Made by a program: the position numbers and the translations under genes
Shown here: piece by piece, positions 29,001 to 36,291 of the stretch
Layout of the letters: every line of letters starts with the position of its first letter
Numbering within the stretch: the stretch's first letter is position 1
NCBI RefSeq assembly: GCF_000332155.1
Contig: NZ_KB235906.1
Coordinates: forward strand, 83,612-139,563
Direction: 5' to 3'
DNA from: Kamptonema formosum PCC 6407
Lineage (GTDB): Bacteria; Cyanobacteriota; Cyanobacteriia; Cyanobacteriales; Microcoleaceae
Length of the DNA stretch: 55,952 nt
The notes under the pieces: model-generated
Databases searched by the model: none
Told to the model about the DNA's origin: nothing
What the model saw: only the letters and a program-made list of their open reading frames with translations

Positions 29001-30906
29001 AGAAAGTACGAGTGTGGCGTATATTGTCAATGCCTTCCAACAACTAGGCTTTAAGTTTGAGCCCAACCTACGCTTCTCAACCCCTGAACTGATCGAGCAG
29101 TTAGGAATAGTCAAGCAGCACCAACGCTTAATTGGGTGTTTTTTGGAAATCATGGCTGAGGAAGGACTACTGCGCTTTCATCAGTCCGAGTGGCAAGTCG
29201 TCAGGGCCCCTCATATAGCGGAGCCAGAAGCACAAGTGGCGAATTCGTCACTCAAATCTCCCTACTCGGCAATGGCGGAAATAGTCTCTCGTTGCGGGCC
29301 TAGATTGGCCGATGTTTTGCAGGGCAAGTACGATCCGCTCCAGTTGTTGTTTCCTGAAGGCGATTTAACCATTGCGACAGAACTTTATCAAGATTCGCCA
29401 GAACTCAAGTTTATCAATACCCTCGCACAGCGGGTTGTGGGGGCGGCGGTCTCAAGCTTACCACAAGGGCGAGGGATGCGTATTCTGGAAATTGGAGCTG
29501 GTACTGGCTCGACCACTTCTTACTTATTACCAAATCTGCCTGCCGATCGAGTCGAGTATTTCTTCACAGATATCGGCGCTTTCTTTGTTGCCAAAGCACA
29601 AGAAAAGTTTGCCGATTATCCCTTTGTAAATTACCAAATATTGGATATTGAGCAAGAGCCAGAAGCGGCTGCTCGGGGCTATTACGATCTGATTATTGCT
29701 CCCAATGTATTGCACGCCACTAAAGACTTGCGTGAAACAGTAAAAAATGTCCACCAGATGTTGGCTCCGGGCGGATTGTTGGTGCTTTTGGAAAGCACTA
29801 CTCGTCAGCCTTCAGTGGACATAACTTTTGGCTTAACAGAAGGCTGGTGGCGCTTTAGCGACCTTGATTTGCGACCTGACTATCCTTTGTTAAGTGTCAA
29901 CAAGTGGGAAGAGTTATTGTCTTCATCTGGTTTTACTAATCTTGTTTCTTTTTCATCGCCTAGCACACAAGAAGTGCTGATATTGGCTCAAGTCAAAAAA
30001 GAAGACCAACCTCTGACGAGAAATTGGCTCATTTTTGCTGATAATCACGGGATTGCTCAGCAATTGGCGACAGAGCTGAAAACAAAAGGCGATTTACCAA
30101 CAGTCGTTTTTCCAAACGAGTCTCTCCAACCATCAGGAACAGAAGTGGCCTCTCCACTTGCCAAATATCAGGACTTAATAACAGCTCAACAATGGCATGG
30201 GGTAGTGCATTTGGGGAATTTTGATTCTCCGGCTAACGAACTCGATGTTAAGTTGGTTAAATCGCTTGTAAAATCGGGTTGTTCAGCTAATTTTTGGTTA
30301 GTAACTCAAGGGGTGCAAGCCATCGAAAAAGTGCAGACAGACGTGGTGCGATCGCGTTTATGGGAAATCACCCAAGTTATGCAGTCAGAGCATCCCGAAC
30401 TGTCATTTGTACTTCTAGATTTGGCTCCCGAAGGAGTTGATAACCCAGTACAAACAATTTTGGAAGAAATCTGGCTCGAACCTGCTTCTTCAGTAAAAAT
30501 GGTTGCATTTCGTGACAAAGAACGTTTGGTTGCCCGATTGGTAAACCAAGAAAAGCCTGGGGCGGAGGGTATTCTCAAAAAGAAAGAGAGAGAAGAAACT
30601 TCAAACTTGGTCGAACAATTAAAGGCAACTGATAAAGAGCAACGTATATCGCTGTTAATTGCTCATATTCAATCTCTATTGTCTCAGGTTTTGGGAGACA
30701 AACAAGAGAGGACTTTCTCCCTATCACAAGGATTTTTCGACTTAGGAATGGATTCTATGACATCCATAGAGTTAAGAAATCGCTTGCAAAACTTGATAGG
30801 AATCTCATTGTCATCAACTTTGTTTTATAAATATCCAACAGTAGAAGCATTAGTTCAGTATTTGATTCAAGATGTGCTTGCTACTTTTGTAAAGTTTGAT
30901 GATTAA
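26005..30906 (+). CDS. anaG: Modular type I polyketide synthase with C-methyltransferase, KS-AT-cMT-ACP
   Basis: 1633 residues. An N-terminal coiled docking helix (about 1-35) is followed by KS (about 37-460; Cys209 in the unusual DTGCAS), AT (about 567-885; Ser658, HAFH from 757, malonyl type), a linker, a class I SAM-dependent C-methyltransferase (about 1100-1320; motif I ILEIGAGTGSTTSYLL near 1160) and a KR-type structural half without NADPH loop or catalytic Tyr (about 1335-1520), then ACP (Ser1584 in GMDSM). There is no ketoreductase and no thioesterase, so the product stays a beta-ketothioester, as needed for release by AnaA and decarboxylation to the ketone. Methylation of the last unit gives homoanatoxin-a; without it, anatoxin-a. 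Confidence 0.95.
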   Translation: MSENNEQRYIQLMKVASQKIADLQAEVERLKQKEREPIAIVGMGCRLAEADNPEAFWDLLLNGVDAIREAPKGHHSYLDPYYDPDPDVPGKVYIRRAGFLNQSPADFDASFFGISPREAASLDPQHRLVMEVAWEALEGAGLVPEKLAGSQTGVFIGICANDYVWQLVKQDPVETDVYIGSGNAYSPVAGRLSYFFDFNGPCLAVDTGCASSLAAIHLAVVNLRRGDCNLALAGGVQRYISPEYWLNLCKSRMLSPDGRCKTFAAGADGYARGEGCGIVVLKRLSDAVADGDNILALIRGTAHGQDGRTSGLTVPSGSSQQGVIKRAIANAGIQPKDVNYIEAHGTGTSLGDPIEANALINVFRQREEPLILGSAKTNIGHLEGAAGVAGLIKIVLSLQNELIPQHLHFKEPSPYISWDRMPIKVASEQTPWPATDKTRFAGVSSFGFTGINVHAVLSEAPPVAAKSEAETWKRPLHLLTLSAKTKPALEQMVRNYSEHLATHSNLEWADVCYTTNTRRTHFHERLAVVADSVSQAREKLLANLAGTENSHLFKGSKSESQPQIAFLFTGQGSQYLGMGRELYATQPTFRQALDRCQVILNAIGKQEESLLSVLYQSNDSSLLEQTAYTQPALFALEYALAELWKSWGLEPTAVIGHSVGEYVAACVAGIFSLEDGLKMISARGSLMQKLPSGGEMVSFLAEPEHVSQAMRGIESVSIAAINGPNSVVISGTAEAVRQVVEKLEAKGIKNKRLKVSHAFHSELMKPMLAEFRQVVEEVTFHSPKLNFVSNVTGNFERVLPTQAEYWVDHILKPVRFGSGMETLHKEGIEIFVEMGPQPILLGMGRQCLPSGYGTWLPTLQLEQSDWQGLLQTLGQLYVRGVGLDWEGFHRDYGHRQVGVPTYPWQRDRYWIDVTQTQPLTRSGTQTIEEFQVKPDSHQPLPKQGAEQDCRDKLVWEPQPLYGLPANYLASPSELARNIGSQELLSEAERSRDRDREEQLESTSVAYIVNAFQQLGFKFEPNLRFSTPELIEQLGIVKQHQRLIGCFLEIMAEEGLLRFHQSEWQVVRAPHIAEPEAQVANSSLKSPYSAMAEIVSRCGPRLADVLQGKYDPLQLLFPEGDLTIATELYQDSPELKFINTLAQRVVGAAVSSLPQGRGMRILEIGAGTGSTTSYLLPNLPADRVEYFFTDIGAFFVAKAQEKFADYPFVNYQILDIEQEPEAAARGYYDLIIAPNVLHATKDLRETVKNVHQMLAPGGLLVLLESTTRQPSVDITFGLTEGWWRFSDLDLRPDYPLLSVNKWEELLSSSGFTNLVSFSSPSTQEVLILAQVKKEDQPLTRNWLIFADNHGIAQQLATELKTKGDLPTVVFPNESLQPSGTEVASPLAKYQDLITAQQWHGVVHLGNFDSPANELDVKLVKSLVKSGCSANFWLVTQGVQAIEKVQTDVVRSRLWEITQVMQSEHPELSFVLLDLAPEGVDNPVQTILEEIWLEPASSVKMVAFRDKERLVARLVNQEKPGAEGILKKKEREETSNLVEQLKATDKEQRISLLIAHIQSLLSQVLGDKQERTFSLSQGFFDLGMDSMTSIELRNRLQNLIGISLSSTLFYKYPTVEALVQYLIQDVLATFVKFDD

Positions 30907-30922
30907 TAGGGGTTAAACTGCT

Positions 30923-30953
30923 CCCCGGAAGCGACTCCGGGGCGCTGTTTTCG
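30923..30953 (+). terminator. Rho-independent terminator after anaG
   Basis: The stem CCCCGG / CCGGGG (30923-30928 and 30937-30942) with an eight-base loop is followed by CGCTGTTTTC, 16 bp after the anaG stop. It marks the end of the ana transcription unit. Confidence 0.7.
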
Positions 30954-30958
30954 CTTAC

Positions 30959-30992
30959 TAATACCATTTCCCTAAAAGTATGCTATAATATA
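30959..30992. repeat. Solo IS630-type terminus downstream of anaG
   Basis: TA followed by ATACCATTTCCCTAAAAG and TATGCTATAATA is the same end as at 731-784 and 6838-6861, in the opposite orientation. The element body that should follow to the right is missing. The ana series (6862-30958) therefore lies exactly between two inverted IS630-type ends. Confidence 0.75.
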
Positions 30993-31211
30993 TTGCTAGC
31001 TTTTCTGACATCTTCTATGGAGTCACCACAGGCAGAAGATTAGATCTACTTAACTTATTTAGGACCAAACAGATGCCTCAAGGCGATCGCTTACTTGTTA
31101 AGAAATATTTCGCCAACAGTATCGTATCTCGGCTATACCCCTTTATGGCGATCTCGCACACATGGGGGACAAGAAAGTTGAACGGGTTATTACACAAGGG
31201 TTTGAATTAAT
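30993..31211. other. Spacer, no gene recognised
   Basis: About 220 bp between the IS630-type end and the IS1634 element. Short open stretches on the plus strand resemble no family I know. Confidence 0.35.
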
Positions 31212-33125
31212 ACCCACATTCCGCAGATATTTGATCGGATTTAATTTCAAAAGAATTCAGAATTTTCCAACCTTCAAATGATTGCATAGCAATCATTTGA
31301 AGGTTTATTAAGGTATAATAATTGGTGCAAGTAGAGCAACCCTTAAAACCATGAAAAAGCCCTCGGAAGCTATAAATATCGTAAATTTAGACCACTTGGG
31401 AATAGTAGCAGGGATAATAGATGAAATGGAATTGGTAGAAGAAGTCAACAAAAAAGTGGGAATAAAAATTAAAGAAACCCTAAGCCCAGGACAAGTAATG
31501 AAAGCAATGATTTTGAACGGACTGGGATTTTTGAGCGCCCCAATCTACCTATTCGATGCTTTTTTCGTTGGAAAAGCAACAGAACATCTAATTGGAGAAG
31601 GAGTGACCCCCGAACAATTAAATGATGACAGAATCGGGAGAGCATTAGATAAATATTATCGAGCTGGAACGACAAAGTTATTTACAGCAATTGCCCTGAA
31701 AGCAGCGTTGAAATTTCAAGTATCAATGAAAAGCGTTCACCTAGATAGCAGTTCAATATCAGTAGAAGGAGCATACAAAAACTGTCAGGAAAAAAGCCAG
31801 ATGATAAAAGTGTCTTTGTAGAGAGATTGAAAGAATTTAAAAACCAGTGGACATTGACGGAATCTGTGTAGCAGACAGTGCTTTATACACAGCAGAAAAT
31901 TTGTCAGCAATGGCAGGAATGAAATGGATAACGAGAGTACCATTAAGCATCAAAGAAGCTCAAAATAAAATCTGCAAGATTGAAGATAGTGCCTGGGAAA
32001 ACCCTGAAATAAAAGGATATAAAATAGCAGTCCAAACGAGTGATTATGCTGGCATCAAGCAAAGATGGCTAGTAATAGAAAGTAAAATCAGAAAGCAAGC
32101 AGATCTTAAAAAAATAGTCAAGCAAGTAGAGAAACAATTAGAATCAGCCAAAGCCAAACTGCGTAAGCTATCTAGGCAGGAATTTGCTTGTATTGCCGAT
32201 GCGGAAACTGCAATAAAAAAGTTATCAGACTCATGGAAATATCACCAAATAACAGAAATTAAATCCCAAGAAAAAACAGTTAAAGCAACAAAAAGCAATC
32301 TCAAAAAACTCGGTCAGATACAAACAAAAGCTTATCAAGTTACGGGTGAAATAGCACCCCGAAATTCAGCGATTGAAGCGGAAAAAGTCAAATCTGGGAG
32401 ATTTATATTAGCCACAAATATCTTAGATACTGAAGCAGTAAGCAATCCACAGGTATTATTGGAATATAAAGCGCAGCAAAGTAATGAGAGAGGATTTAGA
32501 TTTATCAAAGATCCGTTATTTTTTACTTCCAGTGTATTCGTGAAAAAGCCGGAGCGAGTTGAAGCAATCGGAATGATAATGGGACTGTGTTTGTTAGTAT
32601 ATAACCTGGCGCAAAGGAAATTGAGACAACAATTATCAGCTACTAACGATCGAGTGAAAAATCAGGTAAAGAAATTAACCAATAAGCCGACAATGCGCTG
32701 GATATTTCAGATGTTTCAAGCGGTGCATTTAGTAACGATAAATGGAGCGAAGCAGGTTAGCAATTTAACCCAAGAGCGTCAAGATATCTTGCGGCATTTA
32801 GGAGAGTATTGCTGTCAATACTATTTAATATTTTCAAGTGAATGACGAGCGATAGCGAAGTGTAAATATTTGTGAATAATTTTCATTAATTAGTCAAGGT
32901 AATTTGCTCTTGGCATAATTTCCCTTGCTTCAAAATATGAGCGATCGCGATAAAATAGCAATGTGAACATATCAGAAAAAGTCAATTATTTCAACTTCCT
33001 TGGTTTAGGTAAATTTGACAAGCTTCTGTAACGCTAAAGCCGCATAAGTTCAACCCAAAAGCATTGGGCTTCCAAGTTTTCACAACTGATTAAAAAATCC
33101 GATCAAATATCTGCGGAATGTGGGT
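31212..33125 (+). mobile_element. IS1634-family element with intact ends
   Basis: Inverted repeats of about 30 bp (left ACCCACATTCCGCAGATATT, right its complement) bound 1914 bp, with TAAT directly repeated on both sides (31208-31211 and 33126-33129). A perfect 15-bp inverted repeat at 31271-31303 (loop ATA) lies ahead of the gene and would form a strong hairpin that could block read-through transcription. The ends are intact but the transposase gene is broken. Confidence 0.85.
31351..32845 (+). pseudogene. IS1634-family transposase, two frameshifts and a deletion
   Basis: The N-terminal 156 residues (31351-31821) have the family's leading helical part and first catalytic Asp region (VHLDSSSISVEGAY). 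The C-terminal 332 residues (31847-32845) have the next catalytic segment (DGICVADSALYTAENL) and the end region with RVEAIGMIMGLCLLVYNLAQ. Between them, KSVFVERLKEFKNQW reads in the third frame (31803 on), and roughly 60-70 residues are missing relative to the usual 530-560. Not expected to make active enzyme. Confidence 0.85.
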
Positions 33126-33230
33126 TAATAGGTCTCAAAAAAGATCGAGAGTAGAGGCGATCGCGATTAATGCTCAGTTTAGCCTTGTATTTGTGAACTG
33201 CTGTCTGCTTACCTTGAGGAAAGCGCTATC
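32846..33230. other. Gap holding the IS1634 right end and the HIRAN gene leader
   Basis: The first 280 bp are the 3' non-coding part of the IS1634 element. The remaining 105 bp after 33125 lead to the HIRAN gene and hold its ribosome site (GAGGAAAG, about 33215-33222). Confidence 0.5.
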
Positions 33231-33992
33231 GTGAAGACACAATCAACACTTTTTTTGGCTTGGCAAGACAAAAATAGCCGCTCCTGGTTTCCCATTGGCA
33301 GGCTAAAATTTGATGGAATTAACTACGAATTTACCTACACGCAAGGCGTTTTAGAAGCTCAACAGAAGTGCGGTTTTGAACCCTTAGCCTCGTTTCCGCG
33401 CTTAGGTGAAGTCTATAAATCAACCTATTTATTTCCCGTATTTGCTAATCGGTTGATGTCGAAAAATCGTCCTGATTACTCAAATTTTATTCACTGGCTA
33501 AATCTTTCTCAAAATGAAAGAGAGCCAATTGCTATTCTAGCCCGCAGCGGTGGGCGGCGAGAAACAGATACTTTAACTGTTTTTCTCATTCCTGAGCCAG
33601 ATTTAGAAGGGCGATATCACCTTCACTTTTTCTTGCACGGATTGCGGTATTTGCCACAATGTGCAATTGAGCGAATTAACCGATTAGAGGTAGGGGAAAA
33701 GTTGTGGTTGGCTCACGAATTTCAAAATCATTATGATTCTAAAACATTGACTTTAAATACAGATGATCGCTATATTGTCGGGTATTGTCCGCGATATTTG
33801 AATAGTGAGATTTTTGAACTTTTATTGAGGAATCCCAGTTTATTAGAGGTGCGCGTAGAGCGTGTCAATCAGCCACCGACACCGCTTCAGTTTCGCTTGC
33901 TGTGTAATATAACTGCTCAATGCTATGATGACTTTTGCCCCTTTTCAAGTGATGAGTATCAGGCTTTTCTCGGTGAGATAGCAACTGTTTAA
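33231..33992 (+). CDS. HIRAN-domain protein
   Basis: 253 residues starting at GTG with GAGGAAAG about eight bases upstream. The C-terminal half (about 120-225) carries a HIRAN domain: FFLHGLRYLP, then EVGEKLWLAHEFQNHYDSKT and YIVGYCPRYLNSEIFELL. HIRAN is a small beta-barrel that recognises damaged or single-stranded 3' DNA ends, normally fused to helicases or nucleases. Here it is attached only to an N-terminal segment (LAWQDKNSRSWFPIGRLKF) that resembles no enzyme I recognise. It may act as a stand-alone DNA-end sensor or with a partner. Its position before a recombinase and restriction-modification genes fits a mobile defence-type island, but that is inference. Confidence 0.75.
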   Translation: MKTQSTLFLAWQDKNSRSWFPIGRLKFDGINYEFTYTQGVLEAQQKCGFEPLASFPRLGEVYKSTYLFPVFANRLMSKNRPDYSNFIHWLNLSQNEREPIAILARSGGRRETDTLTVFLIPEPDLEGRYHLHFFLHGLRYLPQCAIERINRLEVGEKLWLAHEFQNHYDSKTLTLNTDDRYIVGYCPRYLNSEIFELLLRNPSLLEVRVERVNQPPTPLQFRLLCNITAQCYDDFCPFSSDEYQAFLGEIATV

Positions 33993-34050
33993 CTCATAGG
34001 TTATGGTGACAAAATTAGGGTAAAATGGTGTGTGAATTGTCAGGAAACTA

Positions 34051-34215
34051 AAATTTTAACCTGGAACCAAAACTTGCTCAGGCAATGCTTGATAATAACC
34101 TAGCTGCATTAAGAGGTTTAGGCTTCAAAAAGTACAAATTAGATGCGCGTCAGCTTTCCTCAAGTCCCATCGCCGACTCTCTTTTTAGTGGTAAACGACA
34201 GAACTGGGGATAAAC
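34051..34215 (+). pseudogene. Short coding-like fragment, family unknown
   Basis: One frame reads NLEPKLAQAMLDNNLAALRG, then LGFKKYKLDARQLSSSPIAD, to a stop (TAA after NWG). Composition and codon use look protein-like. No start codon with a ribosome site is visible; a stop lies a few codons upstream. I do not recognise the family. Confidence 0.35.
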
Positions 34216-34227
34216 CGGGGACAAAAC

Positions 34228-34262
34228 GGTATCAAACCTGTATCAAAACGGTGTCAAAAAAC
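34228..34262. repeat. Short repeats left of the recombinase gene
   Basis: Within 35 bp there are three related units: CGGTATCAAACCT, GTATCAAAACGGT and GGTGTCAAAA. The related GTATCAAACGGTAT lies on the other side of the recombinase gene, near 35308-35321. They could be recombinase arm sites or the core of an attachment site. Confidence 0.5.
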
Positions 34263-34362
34263 TGACGATGGTGGTTTTTCTACGTTTCTTCAGGCGATCG
34301 CCTAAAATCAGGTTGCTGAAAATGTCGTGATGTTGTTGGAGAGAACAAAGCGATCGCCATTT

Positions 34363-35253
34363 CTAATCAGGCAGGTACAGAGCCGAACTATCCGTTGGCT
34401 TAGCGTGGAGATACCGAGTAATCGTCGCCAAACTAGAATGCCCCAAAGTTTGCTGAACCAGATGTATAGGCGCTCCCCTATCCAAACTGTGAGACGCATG
34501 GGCGTGGCGCAACCAGTGGGGCGAAACCTTGTCAGAAATGCCAGCTCTTATTGCCGCCGCCTTCACAATTCGCCAGAGGTGACTGCGATGAAGATGTCCC
34601 CCTCCAAGATAAGAATGAAAAACTGGATCGTCAGGTTGGCCCGGCCCAAGCTGAATCAGTCCCCCCCAAATTCCCGGTGGCAACAGCACCACGCGAGTTT
34701 TATTACCCTTCCCGAAGATCGTCACCTGCCCGCCAGCGCCAGGGCGCTCTTTCAAATCCTTCCACTTCAAGCCGCACAGTTCGCTAACCCGCAAGCCGCC
34801 CGAATACAGCAGCCGCAGCATCACCCGATTGCGCGGGTCCGTCTCCGAAGCAATCATCGCTTGAACTTCCGCCTCAGACAGAATACGCTCACTCAAAGTG
34901 TCCTTGACACCGCGCGATCGCACCAGCAGCCCAACATTAACAGGCAGCACTCCCAGCTTGTGCCCAAAAGACAGCAGGGACTTAATAGCAAAAATCGCCG
35001 TCCGCTGGCTGCCTGAAGACAGATTGCTCAGCGTCAATTCCCACGCCTGAATGTCTGCCAGAGTCACAGAACTCAAAGGCTTATTATCCACAAAACTTAG
35101 AAGCCGAGAGGTGTGAAGTCGGTAACTGCCCGCAGTATTTTTGCTGCGGCCGTGAAGCCACAAATCTAACAAAGTCTCATTGTCAATCGTGTTCCCTTGT
35201 TGCAACATTGGGTAAACTAATGTTTCTCCTTTAGGATCGTTGAACGCAGTCAA
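34363..35253 (-). CDS. Tyrosine recombinase / phage-type integrase
   Basis: This 296-residue XerC-like recombinase has an N-terminal SAM-like core-binding domain (about 25-110, SKNTAGSYRLHTSRLLSFV) and a C-terminal catalytic domain with the expected residues: Arg in LYSGGLRVSELCGLKW, Lys in GKGNKTRVV, the box HWLRHAHASH, the second His in LGHSSLATITRYLHA and the nucleophile Tyr in the same stretch. All catalytic residues are present, so it looks functional. It is divergent from the restriction gene (177 bp between starts), with short repeats on both sides. It probably drives integration or inversion of this island. Confidence 0.88.
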   Translation of the reverse strand: MTAFNDPKGETLVYPMLQQGNTIDNETLLDLWLHGRSKNTAGSYRLHTSRLLSFVDNKPLSSVTLADIQAWELTLSNLSSGSQRTAIFAIKSLLSFGHKLGVLPVNVGLLVRSRGVKDTLSERILSEAEVQAMIASETDPRNRVMLRLLYSGGLRVSELCGLKWKDLKERPGAGGQVTIFGKGNKTRVVLLPPGIWGGLIQLGPGQPDDPVFHSYLGGGHLHRSHLWRIVKAAAIRAGISDKVSPHWLRHAHASHSLDRGAPIHLVQQTLGHSSLATITRYLHAKPTDSSALYLPD

Positions 35254-35305
35254 AAAGTAAACCCGTCCGATTATGGGTCATGATGAAGGTAGCCACACTT
35301 CATAG

Positions 35306-35322
35306 CTTGTATCAAACGGTAT
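35306..35322. repeat. Short repeat right of the recombinase gene
   Basis: The unit TGTATCAAACGGTAT matches the units at 34228-34262. It sits between the divergent recombinase and restriction genes, in the region likely to hold both promoters. Confidence 0.45.
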
Positions 35323-35430
35323 TTGGGACTGGCGGCAAGTTGTTATAAAATTTTGCAACAGAGATTTATGCACGGCATCGGCTACCGTCAGGAGATGGCA
35401 GGCAACCGTGCTTAACCGGGAGGAATTCAG

Positions 35431-36291
35431 TTGGCTTCGTTTGACAGCTACAAGGCGAGTGCATCTAGGTGGATTACGTTCATAGATTCAGAATTCTACC
35501 CAGACTACTTAGACGAAGCAAAAGTCGTCTACGGGAGCGTTTTGGAACAGTTTGCAACGCTGGTAGGCGAAGTACATTCCTCGGCTGACTTGTTAACAAG
35601 AATTTCGCAAGAACCGAATCCGTCAAGAACGCAACTGCTTCGCGTTTTTCGCAAGTATGTTTCGCCAGATACGTCAGTTGAGATGTTGAAGCGGAAAAAC
35701 AAAATACCGGAAATTATTGCCGAATTTGGCACGCGCTTCCGTTCATTAGAAACAGTTAAGCAAAATTTGCTAAGCCGCCCTGACCCTGATGAAGCAATGA
35801 TGGCAGTTCTTTATGAGTATAAAAGCCGGGGGCAAAAAGGCTATGAATTAACAGAGGCATTTTTCCTCTGGTTTAACAAAACCTTTGGAGATGATTACAA
35901 AATTCAGGGGCCGCCAAGGGCTGGAAGAGATGTAATGCTCAATGAAGTCTTACCTAATTTTGAATCTAGGATTCCCGCTGATTTTCTCATATCCCGCCCT
36001 GATAAAACTCCTCTAGTTTTAGGATTTGCTCGTTATGATTCTGATCGAGGAGGCGCTCAAGAAGATGACCGCACAGGCGGCAATCGTGATAAAGTGACGG
36101 AAATTCGTAAGTATGCTTCGGAGAAAAAAGTACCCCTCAAAGTGCTTTTCTTGAATGACGGCCCCGGATTAACCCTTGGTTCAATGTGGAATGACTATGC
36201 AGCATTAGAAACCTACGGACAGGGAGATGTTATGGTGTGTACCCTGAAGATGCTCGACTCTCGATTAACCAGGGAATGGTTGGAGAGTTGA
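35431..36291 (+). CDS. Type II restriction endonuclease (putative)
   Basis: 286 residues starting at TTG with a strong GGGAGG ribosome site seven bases upstream. It is assigned as the restriction enzyme mainly by pairing with the adjacent methyltransferase and by its body: a helical N-terminal half, then PADFLISRPDKTPLVLGFAR and the very polar YDSDRGGAQEDDRTGGN region, where acidic residues suit a PD-(D/E)xK-like nuclease site. I recall similar glycine/aspartate-rich stretches in some type II endonucleases but cannot name the specificity. It converges on the methyltransferase gene, their 3' ends overlapping by 62 bp. Confidence 0.7.
   Translation: MASFDSYKASASRWITFIDSEFYPDYLDEAKVVYGSVLEQFATLVGEVHSSADLLTRISQEPNPSRTQLLRVFRKYVSPDTSVEMLKRKNKIPEIIAEFGTRFRSLETVKQNLLSRPDPDEAMMAVLYEYKSRGQKGYELTEAFFLWFNKTFGDDYKIQGPPRAGRDVMLNEVLPNFESRIPADFLISRPDKTPLVLGFARYDSDRGGAQEDDRTGGNRDKVTEIRKYASEKKVPLKVLFLNDGPGLTLGSMWNDYAALETYGQGDVMVCTLKMLDSRLTREWLES

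Noticed and set aside
34327-35016. 229-codon plus-strand frame
   Set aside because: It is antisense to the recombinase gene, has a composition rich in Arg/Gln/Pro typical of shadow frames, and no recognisable domain.
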